Below, one piece after another: positions 13,761-29,409 of a stretch of 64,000 bases of DNA (the first letter of the stretch is position 1; every line of letters starts with the position of its first letter). The stretch spans positions 117,501-181,500 of the forward strand of contig NW_026111751.1 of assembly GCF_024679095.1 (NCBI RefSeq). Direction: 5' to 3'. This DNA is from Eriocheir sinensis (lineage: Eukaryota; Arthropoda; Malacostraca; Decapoda; Varunidae). A model generated the notes under the pieces. That model ran no database searches. It saw only the letters and a program-made list of their open reading frames with translations, and was not told where the DNA came from. The position numbers were made by a program, and so were the translations under genes.

Positions 13761-15567
13761 TCTTAGACACAGGCTGTATGAAGGCGTACTTCCAACAGGA
13801 AGGAAATTTAGATGTTGACAGGCAGAGGCGAAAGAATTTGACCAGGCAGGGTGTCAGCACGGAAGCACAGTTTTGAAGGACAATAGGAGGCACTCCATCA
13901 GGTCCATAAGCCTTCTGAGAGTTGAGTCTAGAAAGGGCATAGAAAACATCGTTATTAAGAATCTCAATAACAGGCATAAAGGAGTCAGAGAGAGAATGAG
14001 TAAGAGGAATATGCCCAGAATCGTCCAGAGTGGAGTTGTTACAGAAAGTTTGAACGAAGAGTTCAGCCTTAGAGATAGAAGAGACGGCGGTGCTGCTATC
14101 AGGGTTAAGGAGAGGAGGGAAAGAAGAAGAAGTGAAGTAGGAGGAGATATTTTTGGCTGAGTGCCAAAAGTCTCTGGAAGAAGTAGAGTAAGCGAGGTTT
14201 TGACATTTCTTATGAATGAAAGAGCTTTTGGTAAGTCGAAGAATAGATTTGGCACGATTGCGGGCGGAAATGTAGAGATCATGGTTAGCGGGAGTTTGAA
14301 GGCTCTGGTACCTTTTGTGAGCTTTTTTTTGTGAGCACGATAACAAGCGTGATTAAACCAAGACTTTTTAGCATGAGCAGTAGAGAAAGAACGTGGAGTG
14401 TATGCCTTCATTCCAGAGACAATCACCTCTGTGATTCGCTGGGCACACACAGAGGGGTCTCTCTCCTGGAACCAGTAATCAGTCCACGGGAAATCGGAAA
14501 AGTACATCCTCAGGTCGTCCCACCGAGCTGAGGCAAAATGCCAGAAGCATCGCCTCTTCGGTGGGTCCAGAAGATGTTCAGGAGCGATAGGACAGGATAC
14601 AGAAATAAGGTTGTGATCAGAGGAGCCCAATGGATAGAACAGTTTGACAGAGTAAGTAGAAAGGTTAGAGGTAAGGAAGTGGTTTAGTATGTTGGGCCTG
14701 TCTCAAAGATGGTCGGGAATACGTGTAGAGTGCTGAACCAACTGTTCTGGATAGTTGAGGAAAGCAAAGTTGTAGGCTTGTTCACCAGGCTGGTCAGTGA
14801 AAGAGGATGGAAGCCAAAGCTGGTGGTGATCATTGAAATATCCTAGGATGGAGATTTCAGCGAAGGGAGAGTGGGTCAAGATGTGCTCCACTTTAGAGTT
14901 AAAATAGTCAAAGAATTTTACATAGTTTATAGAGTTAGGTGAGAGATTAACAGTATTTAGTAATAGAATGACAATGAAGTCTTCGCCAGATGGTGGAAAA
15001 TTTTGAAGAGTCAATGTCGTGGGCACAAGAGCAAGTGATGTCGTTGCGCACGTAGAGGCAACATCCAGCTTTGGATTGAGATTTAGGATAGAGATAGTAG
15101 GAGGGAACATAGTAGAAATTGCTGTCAGTAGCCTCAGAAACCTGTATTTCGGTGAGGAAGAGAAGGTGAGGTTTCGAGGAGGAGAGATGGTGCTCCACAA
15201 AATGAAAATTAGAACGAAGACCGCGAATATTGCAGAAATTGGGAAGAAAGAGGTTCGATGAGTTATCATGACACCTCTCAAGTTGGCAAGCAGAAGGGGA
15301 GTGCTCCTTGGGGGAATTTGTGGCCCCCCCCATACGGGGACTCAGAGGCATTTTGAATTTCAAATTTTGGGAAAAGGTGTGTATGTTGTATGAATGTAGT
15401 GTGGAGTGGAAAGAGAGAGGATCTGTGTTTAGAGAGCATGTTGGACTACTCTCTGGTGTTGATGAGAGAATAGGGAAACGGTTAGTTAGGACATGAGAAG
15501 GGTTTTTGAAGGGCCTCAGCACCCTCCTCGGTTCCCATATATACCTCACCGGTAGTGGCTTGCACAT
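13761..15567 (-). pseudogene. LINE-E endonuclease and pre-RT region
   Basis: Three overlapping frames reconstruct the order NIRGLRSNFHFVEHHL (about 15250), SILGYFNDHHQLW (about 14840), [13 protein letters not shown] (about 14625), then [13 protein letters not shown] and [17 protein letters not shown] just before the RT. The catalytic GDFN motif reads GYFN here, so the metal-binding Asp is lost, and there are at least two frameshifts. The 5' boundary near 15600 is approximate. Confidence 0.8.
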
Positions 15568-15600
15568 GTTTCAGTAGGTGTCTTCCTACCTACTCCACTC

Positions 15601-16401
15601 ACAGTTTGTAAAGTGTAAGAGGATGACAACTTGACAAGTGCCACTTTTACTTGACAGTCTTTGCCTTCCTTCAAACATAATTATATAAAGTGGGGGAGTG
15701 TTCAGAGTAAAGAAGAAAAGGAGAAATAGAGGGGAAAAGCATATAGGGTGAAATATATTAGGAAAGAGGAGACTAAGAGGGAACAAGAAAAAAATATATA
15801 TAAAAGGCAAAGGGCAAATAAGAGAGAGCACAGGACGAAGGAGGATGGAGGGTGGGGAAGGAAATTGACTCTGAATAAAGGGAAACGAGGAAGGGTTAGG
15901 GAAGGGACAAGGGAAGGAGGAAGGGCTATTGTGGCGTCAGATAGAGGAGAGGAAGGATGGATGGGGCGATGGGAGGACATGGAAATCAGGCGACTGTGAT
16001 TTGTGGTGATGGGGAGATGGGAGGGGAGGGAAGGGGGTGAAAAAGGAATGGGAAGAGGTTGGGAAGTAGGGCAATGATGGGAGGTGATGAAGGAGAGATA
16101 AGAGGGAGAGAGAGAAAAGAGATCATGGATGATAGAAAGAGAGCGAGGGTTAGAGTTGTGTTAAGGGGTAGGGTCACGAAAGAGGGGACAGGGGAATAGG
16201 GAGGTGTGTTGTAGGGTAAGGATTTAGTAAGCGAAGAGGGGAGTGGGAAGGTGTAAGAACGGAAGGTGTGGTGGGGATGGGAAGGAGGAGGAGGCAGGCG
16301 ATGAGGGCAGAGGGGGTGAGGGGGGTTCAGCTCCCTCCAAACAGTGAAATACGGTTATGGCATTACAAGCGTGACAGTAGGAGCGGTGATACCGGTGTAC
16401 G

Positions 16402-16403
<2 letters not shown>
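15601..16403. other. Polypurine (A/G) stretch
   Basis: 15690-16330 is almost purely A and G on the + strand, the opposite orientation to 5.9-7.7 kb. Open frames are Arg/Lys/Glu/Gly-rich composition artefacts. No gene is seen. Confidence 0.7.

Positions 16404-16448
<45 letters not shown>
16404..16448. repeat. (GT)n microsatellite
   Basis: About 22 uninterrupted GT units. Confidence 0.98.
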
Positions 16449-16452
<4 letters not shown>

Positions 16453-16750
16453 CGCTTCACCCTGTTTGCCACACACAAACCTTCCCTGCACATCAACACA
16501 TTCATTGGCGCTTGAGAAGGAAGGAATTTCTGGGATATTTTTTTCGTTGTTATTTCATATTGATTTTTAATGTTATTTATAGATCGCTTAAATTATTCTT
16601 CTTATCATTGTTGTCATTGTTCATATTTTTCGTTGTTATTTCGTATTAGTTATTTATTGAAGTCTTTGAGCGTTGTTCCTATTCATGTTTTTTTTCAGTT
16701 TTTTCATACTACTGTTATTTATTTATGTCTTAATATATTATTGTTTTTGT

Positions 16751-16995
16751 TCTTGTACAGCTTTTCTTTGTCACGTTTTCCATACAGCCCCCTCACAAAT
16801 AAAAAAAAAAGGTTCCCACGTCTTCTTGTACAGCTTTTCTTTGTCACGTTTTCCATACAGCCCCCTCACAAATGAAAAAAAAAAGGTTCCTACGCCTTCA
16901 GAAAAGCTTCCACGCCTTCAGAAAAGTTTCCACGCCTTCAAAAAAATGCCCACACCTTCAGAAAAGTTCCTACGCATTTAGAAAAAAATTCCACG
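16751..16995. repeat. 73-bp tandem duplication running into 20-21-bp repeats
   Basis: TCTTGTACAGCTTTTCTTTG begins two successive 73-bp units (16751, 16824), each ending in an A10-A11 run and GGTTCC. The second unit passes directly into five or six units related to CCACGCCTTCAGAAAAGTTT (about 16885-16995). Confidence 0.9.
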
Positions 16996-17304
16996 GGAAT
17001 CGCCACGTTCGCACAAGTGCTGTGCTTTTTCGGGCAGTTTGTGGACACTTCTTACATGGCGAATATGAATCGAAGGTGACAAAAATTGGATATGATGTCA
17101 ATAGACAAGTCTCTGTAAAGTAACAATTAGTGGATAATAGTGGAAGTGAATCGGGGTGTTAATAACGGTGAAGACGAGGACACGTCTGATGATGAGGTTA
17201 ATAATGCGTGGTGGTGATGTGTAGGCAGTGGATTGGGAGGTAATATAGTGATAGTAAATTTAATGGTGATATCTGCTACAGCGAAAGAGTTAAATACGAA
17301 CGAT
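16996..17304. other. Unassigned sequence
   Basis: Mixed composition with no recognised gene or repeat. It becomes purine-rich approaching the GA tract. Confidence 0.4.
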
Positions 17305-17994
<690 letters not shown>

Positions 17995-18199
17995 CTTGTG
18001 AGAGAGATATTTACGTAGATTTACATAGAAAATCAGACCACACAGACCACATGGTCCAGACTAGGTGGTCTGTCCTTAAACCTAAGTGATTCTACGTTGC
18101 ATTTCTACTCTAGTTGATATTAAGTTCAAGGAAGTGACGGTCGAGCTTGTTTTTAAAGGAGTCAATTGTGTTACACTGGACCACTGAGGTGGGAGCTTA

Positions 18200-19500
18200 T
18201 TCCATTCTCGCACTACAACGTTGGTGAAGAAAAATTTTGGTGCAGTCTGAATTTACTTGTCTACATTTGAGTCTTATGCTATTGTTCCTAGTTCGCAAAG
18301 TGTTATCGATCATAAACAATTTTTGATCTGTCTACATTCGTGAAACCATTAAGTATTTTAAAACATTCGATCAGTTTTCCTCGGAGGCGACGTTTCTCAA
18401 GAGAGAACATGTTAAGGGTGGAAAGTCTTTCTTCGTAGGATTTGCTGCGTAAGGAGGGGATCATTTTTGTTGCCCGACGCTGAACACCTTCTAATTTACC
18501 AATGTCCTTTGCTTTGTGGGGAGACCAAACCTACACCGCATATTCCAAGTGGGGTCTGACTAAACTTTTGTAAAGCGGAAGTATTACATCTTTATTCTTG
18601 AATAAAAAGTTTCTTTTAATGAAGCCCAACATTCTGTTCGCTTTATTTGCTGCATCGATGCATTGCTGTGAGAATTTGAGGTTTGATGCGATTTTGACCC
18701 CCAAGTCCTTAACGCATTGAACGCTTCTGAGTTTAACGCCGCGCATTTCGTAATCGAACTTCTTATTTCTTGTTCCAACTTAAAAGACCTGGCACTTGTC
18801 TACGTTAAAGGGCATCTCCCATCTATCTGACCAAGCTGAAATTTTGTGCAAATCCTCTTGGGGGCTTTGCCTGCCTTCGTCAGTGAGAACCGAGTTACCA
18901 ATCTTTGTGTCGTCTGCAAATTTACTAATGCGATTATTGAGTCCAACATCCACATCGTTGATGTAAACAATGAAGAGCTCTGGGCCAAGAACCGAGCCCT
19001 GAGGGACGCCACTAGTGACCGGCGCCCACTCTGAGTTAAATCCATCAAACACCATTCTTTGTTGTCTGTTGCTCAACGAACTCGCGATCCATTGGTGTAA
19101 TTGACCGTCAATACATATTTGCTTTAATTTGTAAAGTAATTTATGATGTAGGACTTTAACAAACGCTTTCTGGAAATCAAGATAGACTATGTCTAATGAT
19201 TTGGTTACGTCATAAACTGAGAAGAGGTCGTTATAGAAGGTCAATAGGTTTGATAGGCAGGATCTTTTGTTACGGAAGCCATGTTGTGAATCCCAAATTA
19301 ATGAGTGGCTTTCAGGGTAGCTCACAATTTTGTCTCTAATTATGCCCTCAAGTAGCTTACCTACAACTGAAGTTAGAATAATGAGCCTGTAATTACCTGG
19401 TAATTTTTTGTCTCCTTCCTTAAAAATCGGTGTCACGTTAGCCTTTTTCCAATCCGAAGGGACGATGCCTTGTCGCAAGGACATGTTGAATACGGTTCAG
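18200..19500 (-). pseudogene. Reverse transcriptase (CR1-A copy 2)
   Basis: The 19484-18780 frame has NVTPIFKEG, HGFRNKRSCLSNLL, YLDFQKAFVKV, VPQGSVLGPELF and the catalytic FADDTK, and then stops after KCQVF where copy 3 continues. The next frame (18746-18531) carries VKDLGVKIASNLKF and NRMLGFIKR, with the C-terminal region in sequence to about 18200. Substitutions such as P to L in NYRLIILTS and a nonsense codon near 18780 show decay. Confidence 0.85.
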
Positions 19501-19577
19501 AGGGAGGAGAGTATTTCGCTCTTCGTCTCTTTAAGCAGTATTGGATGTACTTTGTCAGGTCCGGGACTTTTATTTTT

Positions 19578-20950
19578 TTAAAGTGATTGGAGAGCTTTAA
19601 GGACTTCATCGGTTGTTATTTCAAAGTTTGGCAATGCATGCTCGAGATTTACATTAATACTGCTGTTGGTGGTAGTGGTGGGAAGGCTGTTAATATTAAA
19701 CACCGAGGAAAAGTAGTTGTTTAAGAGGTTTGCAATGTGATGGCTGTCAGTCACTAGTGCACCGTCACTGTTTGTTAAAGGTCCAATTCCACTTATGATC
19801 GCCTTTCTGTTGTTTATGTAACTGAAGAAGGATTTCGGATTATTTTTACGGTGTGCCGCAATATTTTCTTCATATCTACGCTTTGCCTGACATACTAATC
19901 TTTTTACTCGTCGCCTGGCATCATGATAAAGTCTAATGTTTTCGGCCGTTCTATATTCTTTCTTTAGCCTGTAAAACAATTTTCTCTCTTTGACTGAGTG
20001 TGTAATTTCGCTATTAAACCAAGGTGGGCTTTTATTAGTGTTACTTCGGTTTTCACTCATAGGAACGAATGTGATGTGCTGAGTGAGTAAATGATTTTTA
20101 AAGTTTAGCCAGGCTTCCTCTTCATTGCCGTCATCTGATAGTTGTATTTCTGTTAGTTTTCGTCTGATTTCTACGAAGTTAGCTCTTTTGAAATTGGGCA
20201 CCATTATTTTATTTTCAGTCACTGATGTTTGAGCTGTAATGTCGACGCGCACTAATTTATGATCGCAAGAACCGAGGTTTTCTCCTACCGTGACATTACT
20301 GACTAGGTTATCTTGGGTCGTTATAACAAGGTCTAGTATGTTATTTTGTCGAGTTGGTTCAGAAACCCTAGATAATTTTCTTATAAAAATTCGATCATTC
20401 TATATAACTCTCCATCTGTACCTGACAGTGTCGCCCAGTCGATATGGGGGAGGTTAAAGTCTCCTAATATCAGTGAGTCGCTGTTATTAAGTGACTGCCT
20501 TAAAACGCTGTACATTTCAACATCTTTTTCGAGTGATTGCCCCGGAGGCCTGTATGTAACACATATATTTAAATTGACTTTTGCAATGTTTACTCGCACG
20601 CACAAATGTTCAACGTTACTGTCTCTCGGTTTTCTATCAGTGGGTTGCAAATAGCTTTGGACAAAAAGGGTGACACCACCACCTCTACGGTTTAAACGAT
20701 CTTTGTTGAAGAGTCAGTAGCCATCTGTGTTGCATTCTGTACTTAAATCAATATTTGTGGTGTCGATAAATGTTTCGGTTATAGCAATTACGTCAAAATT
20801 TTCTGTCAGAGCAAGACATCTCAGTTCATCAAACTTGTTGCTTAGGCTACGCGCATTGATACTAAGGACTTTTAAGTTATCTAAAGGCTTGGTAATAGAG
20901 GTGGTGGTACTTGTGGATTCATGGTTACGCGTTTGTTGCGATGCATGACG
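19578..20950 (-). pseudogene. ORF2 endonuclease and linker (CR1-A copy 2)
   Basis: 20650-20381 holds VTYRPPG and LILGDFNLPHIDW of the AP-type endonuclease. A deletion of about 9 bp plus a stop near 20370 separates it from the 20252-19578 frame (VEIRRKLTEIQL, SPPWFNSEITHSVKERK, ARRRVKRLVCQAKRRYEEN). Here the linker is complete where copy 1 has a deletion. The N-terminal endonuclease region (20950-20650) is recognisable by nucleotide identity to 1880-1640. Confidence 0.83.
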
Positions 20951-21018
20951 TTTATTTACACGGGAGGTGTGGAGGGACGTGGCTGAGAGTCATTTTTTGA
21001 TCGGGTGTCACGTACTGG

Positions 21019-25009
<3,991 letters not shown>

Positions 25010-25230
25010 CAGCACTCTTCCTTCTTCCTCCTTCTGCTTCCTCTTTCACATGTACTCTTCCTTCCTCTTTCTCTCTCGTCATCACCCTTTTTCTCCTTCT
25101 TCCTCCTTCTTCCTCTTTCACATGTACTCTTCCTCCCTCTTTCTCTCTCGTCATCATCCTTTTTCTCCTTCTTCCTCCTTCTTCCTCTTTCACATTTACT
25201 CTTCCTTCATCTTTCTTTCTCGTGATCATC
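25010..25230. repeat. 72-bp tandem repeat, three units
   Basis: CACATGTACTCTTCC or CACATTTACTCTTCC recurs at 25047, 25119 and 25191, exactly 72 bp apart. Each is followed by CTCTTTCTCTCTCGTCATCA. This is a minisatellite inside polypyrimidine DNA. Confidence 0.92.
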
Positions 25231-25820
25231 CTTTTTTTTCTCCATTTTCGTTTTCTCTATCTTTTTTTTCTTTTTTCCACATTCGCATTCAATCATCACT
25301 TTATCCTCTCCTTTCTTCCACATTCTAACTGATTTTCTCACCCACTCCCTCTTTCGTCTACATTCACCCACTTTCTTACCCTCGTTTTTTTATTCTCTTT
25401 CACATTAACATCCACTTTCTTTTTCTTTTCTTCCTCATTGTTTCTCTCTCCCCTCTTCACAGCCGCTCTCCGTTCATCTTTCCTTTTCCTCCTCTGCTCC
25501 ACATTCACAGTCACTCGCCCTTTCTCTTCCTTCTGCCATCTCCCACAGTCTTCTACTTTTATCACACTCTCCTGTCAGGCTTCATGTTCAGCATACCAGT
25601 GTACTTTTTTTTCCTAATTTTTCCTTCCGTCTCTTTGTTGGTCTTGCTGGCTCAACTTTTTACATTTTTATCGGCGTCAACAGATTGTCCATCTTCATAT
25701 TGATGTTGTTCTTTTCAAGCTGTTTTCCTGGCTTACCCATGCATTGTAGACATGAAATTGTATAATAACATTTGTTAGCCCTGATGAACCCTACAACTTG
25801 GCATTATAAATAAAGTCAGC
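25231..25820. other. T/C-rich DNA, no gene seen
   Basis: Polypyrimidine to about 25560, then mixed AT-rich sequence ending at the T run of the adjacent SINE tail. Confidence 0.5.
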
Positions 25821-25821
25821 T

Positions 25822-25944
25822 GTTTTTTTTTTTTTTTTACGTCTTGGCCTGTGGCGCCGGTTTGCCTTCATAGTAGGGCCTGATGGTCGGCCCCAGCCCG
25901 TTGTGGCGCAGGCAAGTGTTTATAGTGGCGCCATCTTTACTTTT
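25822..25944 (-). mobile_element. tRNA-derived SINE (family 1), 3' fragment
   Basis: Starts with the T run (the poly-A tail in reverse), then TGGCGCCGGTTTGCC, GGGCCTGATGGTCGG and GCAAGTGTTTATAGTGGCGC, matching the reverse complement of the full element at 51314-51668. It lacks the tRNA-like head. Confidence 0.85.
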
Positions 25945-26906
25945 CAGCATTTTACATTTTACACCCCTAGTTGCATAATATAAATTGTTGGGTGTGTTGG
26001 AGGGTCATGCGACGCCGATCTAGCAGTTTTTGTGCTTAACACTTGTTTTAGTATTCTACACCACTGTTTAACCTCACATGTTGTTTCCTCTATCTTGAAT
26101 TCATGTTTCTTTTATTTTTTGATACTCTCATTTTCTAAACATTTTCAAGATTAGTCAATTCGATTTTCAGTATTTTTTTTTAATCCTTAGTTCTTTTTTT
26201 ATTTAGTTCCGTTCGTCTCTTCATAATGTTTTTGCTTCTTCCCTCTGCTCAACCGTTTAAAGATTTAATTAATTTACCTTAATTTTCCCTTACCTGCCTG
26301 CCCTCTATTTTTGCCTGCTAACATTTTCAGTACTTAGCAATTCTTTATAATCTGTTTCAGTTCAAATCAAAGCTCGTCTTGTTTTACCTTTGTTGACCAG
26401 TTTTTGAAGATTTTTCTTTACTTTTATTCCCAGTCATCCTAACATCATCCGTAGACTTTCATTCAAGATGCCCTCCCTTTCTTCTGTCCCTTTTTTCTGC
26501 TCCCTCTTACCTCCTTCACCATCGTAATCTCCTCCTCCTCCTCCTGTTCTCTCTCCACTTTCGTCTCCTTACCCTCCCCTCCCCTTCCCTCTAATACTCT
26601 AGGACAACAAACTCATCAACTGGATTTTCTGATGTCAAAAGCGATCCTTCACAAGGGTTCAAAAAGGTAAAGAAGCCGAAAAATACACCAGAATATCCGT
26701 AGCCTATAGTTTAGATGCGTTCATCCTTTGGCAAACCCCGTGACCCGTTTTTTGTGCGTCGAGAGAAAACAGGAGAAACTTTAGCTGGTCAGTCCATCAC
26801 GAGAGTCTGTAAAGCTCTGCTCCATCATGCTGTTGTCGAGAGATTTTCCGCCCCGCCCCCCGCCGCCACCACAAACACTACCAATAGCGATTCGCCTCTG
26901 CTCTGC
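25945..26906. other. Unassigned AT-rich sequence
   Basis: No recognisable gene. A short G/C-richer patch at 26720-26900 opens a 66-residue frame without known motif. Confidence 0.4.
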
Positions 26907-27180
26907 AGAAAATAGTTGAGTTCACGATTAAAAATTAGTCCGAGGGGGAACAAAAGAGAATAATCAAGGTTGAATTTATATTAGTATTATGGAAACTTAC
27001 CTAGCCTAACCTAGAGAAAACAATGGCACTGGAACGTCAGAGAGAGCGAATGAACGCCTGAAGATGAGTAAAAAGAAAGCGAATGCAGACCAATATTTTT
27101 ATAATCAGAGGATGTGACAGTAGAGAGAATAGTTGAGTTCGTGATGAAAAGTTAGTCCGAGGGGAAACTAAAGGAAATTA
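26907..27180. repeat. Diverged direct repeat, two copies of about 55 bp
   Basis: AATAGTTGAGTTCACGAT..AAAAATTAGTCCGAGGGGG (26912) recurs as AATAGTTGAGTTCGTGAT..AAAAGTTAGTCCGAGGGG (27130), 218 bp apart. The origin is unknown. Confidence 0.75.
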
Positions 27181-27374
27181 CTGCATGATTCACTAGCACA
27201 GACAGAAATATCTTACGTGGAGTACTTTTGTCCGTATATATGTACTCTTGCACATTGGCACGAAGCACCACTGACTGCGGGTTACGTCTCCAGGCATTGC
27301 TAGCCACTAGAAACATACACCACAACACGAAATCTCGGAGAAACACAAAGTTGGCGGCCTCCCGACGTACCTAG

Positions 27375-27415
27375 TGACGTCACGACCAATCAGCACCCGT
27401 TTCCAGGTCACGTGA
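27375..27415. promoter_or_regulatory. Promoter-like cluster: CRE, CCAAT box, E-box
   Basis: Three exact consensus sites lie in 41 bp: TGACGTCA (27375-27382, full CREB/ATF palindrome), CCAATCA (27386-27392, NF-Y type) and TCACGTGA (27408-27415, palindromic bHLH-Zip E-box). Such clusters are usual within about 200 bp of a transcription start. A candidate start codon and splice donor follow 133 bp downstream on +. Function is inferred from motifs only, and the direction could also be leftward or both. Confidence 0.4.
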
Positions 27416-27547
27416 TTTTTCCGCAACATTAATCCATATTTTATACCACATTTACTATTTACATGAAAAAAAATAGTACCATAGCTGAATTTAGGGCCTA
27501 TTTTATCCATACAGACAGAATTTGAAATAAATATGTTGACCGGAAAC

Positions 27548-27568
27548 ATGGCAAGTAATCATGACCAG
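27548..27568 (+). CDS. Candidate first coding exon (MASNHDQ)
   Basis: AACATGG gives a strong initiation context (A at -3, G at +4). Seven codons later the sequence reads GACCAG|GTATGC, a good splice donor in phase 0. It sits 133 bp downstream of the CRE/CCAAT/E-box cluster. No further exon can be joined to it with confidence, so the protein is unknown. Chance occurrence is quite possible. Confidence 0.25.
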
Positions 27569-28062
27569 GTATGCTGAGAATACACGACTTTTAGCGCGTC
27601 CAGCAATGGACCGTATTGGCTGTTCGGCGGCGACTCGGAGACAAGTACTGTTTTGACTTAACTCGGTTCCTCTTTTCTATTTCGGAAAAAAAAATTATGG
27701 CTGTCGTTTGGAGCCAAATGCCCAAACGTGGTACCTGCTGGTAGAAAAAAAAATGTATTTACCCTTTGCTAAGATTTTAAGGTTTGCGTCTGTGTGTGGT
27801 GTGTGAGACCACTGAGGGGCGAATGTGCCGCGGGCCGCAGTCTCCTGAGCGGCCCAAACAGGCAAAACACAGCTAGGAGGTTTCGTATTTTTTCGCCCAG
27901 GGCTTTATTTTGCTCTCCAGCAGCTTAAGAATGATTTAACTTGCTGTTAAATAATGTTAGTTTAAGTTTCTGTAGCTATTTTGACTTCTGGTCTTAAGAT
28001 AAGTGATTTACAGACGCCCTCTCCAGCGAGAGGGTGTCTGTAAACACTTATCTTAAGACCAG

Positions 28063-29409
28063 GGCCCGAATTTACAATTAATCTTAATCTTTAACTTAAA
28101 AGTTCCACTGAATCTCAAGTTTAACTTATAGCTGAGCTTAAATGAAAAAATAAGTTCAACTTCACTCAGCAGCTGATCCAGTATGAAAATTTGTCCTGGC
28201 AAAAGATGTATTTTTTTAAATTGCAGAATTGCGACACTTCAGTGATTGAATATGTAGTAATACTACTTTATCAATGTTACATGATGATATACTTCAGAAA
28301 TATGGGCATAATAAGGTAGTATTTATAAAATAAAGGTTACGTTTATCATCCGCGCAAGGTGATATTCTTTTTTTTTTTCTCTTGAATGTAAACACGGATA
28401 CGCGTTCCTGTTCGTCTTCCTCATTCTTGCATCACCCTCCCTCTGACGAAGTAATCATGGAAAATATTGCCGCTTTCACTTCTCCCAAGAGGAAAAGGGG
28501 AGTGAATTGGAGAGACTGCCACACTCTACACATAGTAGAGGGAAGGGAGTCAACAGATACCGTCTGCAAGGGTAGCCACTGTCCCCTAATAGATGACATA
28601 AATCCGGTGGTATACGATGATCCTCAAACATGTGTTTGAGGCCACCCTCACGCCAAATACGAGCATCATGAGTGGACCCAGGCCAATTAGCTACAACATT
28701 AAGAATATTATATTTGGCATCGAACACTAATTGTGTGTTTATGCTATGGAAATTCTTCCTGTTGACATGGTCTGCTTCATATTCCCTGGGGGTATCCTGA
28801 CATGCGTGCAATCTATTACACCAACAATGCCAGGGAAGTTTGCAACTTGCACAAATTCTTGTTGTTTTTCTCGGATTTCAGGGACGGTGCGAGGAAATCG
28901 AATGAATTGGACAAGTATGGCTGGTTGTGTAAGTGCCTTGAGGGTATCGGTGATCGCTTTGCTTACTGACGACTGTGATGCACCAAGATCATCACTGTTA
29001 CACATCTGCATTTTCCCCGTTGCTAAGTAACGCAGTGTAATAATTACTTTCATTTCGGGTGTCAATGCAAAACTCCTTGAAGTAGGGCTTTACAGGGCCC
29101 CTCTCACCAAATCCGTTACGAACAGTACTCCTGCACGATCCAGTCTGTAGCGTTTCAATAGTTCTGCGTCACTCAAAGTATTCAGAACGTCTCTTCGCTC
29201 TTGAAAAGTCTTCTCTAGGCGCTGACGGGCTTGTTGACGTTCGGCCATCTTGGCGACTGAAGTTCGACTTAGGCTCCTTAAGACGGGTTTGGGCCCGCCG
29301 AAAATATCCCGTCAGCTAAGATCAACTTATGAGGGATAAGATGAAGAATAAAGTTAAACTCGCCCTAAAGTCAAACTTAGCGGTTTAAGATTAATTGTAA
29401 ATTCGGGCC
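28063..29409 (-). mobile_element. PIF/Harbinger transposon, 1,347 bp, defective
   Basis: A 25-bp terminal inverted repeat (28063-28087 and 29385-29409) begins GGCCCGAATTTACAATTAAT at both ends. It is flanked by a 3-bp CAG duplication (28060-28062, 29410-29412), as expected for this superfamily. It encodes a broken HARBI1-like nuclease on the minus strand. Excising it with one CAG restores the right arm of the surrounding palindrome. Confidence 0.93.
28476..29248 (-). pseudogene. Harbinger (HARBI1-like) DDE transposase, broken
   Basis: Starts MAERQQARQRLEKTFQERR at 29248, reads RYRLDRAGVLFV, then meets a stop (TAA after LVRGAL). It resumes with ALTPEMKVIITLRYLATGKMQ and the catalytic GVIDCTHVRI (first Asp). 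A frameshift near 28800 leads to NFHSINTQLVFDAKYNI, NWPGSTHDARIW and LGDSGYPCRRYLLTPF (second Asp). Beyond that the C-terminal block with the catalytic Glu is missing. The family's DDE_Tnp_4 nuclease normally works with a separate MYB-like protein, not present here. It is therefore inactive for three independent reasons. Confidence 0.9.

Larger units (their letters stand above)
8127..15600 (-). mobile_element. LINE family E, split by a hAT element
   Basis: One non-LTR element in two pieces. The 5' part is 15600 to 13094 and the 3' part is 8998 to about 8127, ending in an A-rich tail (T run at 8125-8132 on +). Removing 9007-13085 and one 8-bp duplication rejoins the element into about 3.4 kb. 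It contains an AP-type endonuclease and a reverse transcriptase with YADD. It differs in sequence from the CR1-A copies. I place it in the Jockey/I/CR1 group without choosing a clade. Confidence 0.85.

Noticed and set aside
27152..27346. 64-codon minus frame reading leftward from the promoter-like cluster
   Set aside because: It lacks a recognisable domain and its Kozak context is weak. The cluster may still be bidirectional.
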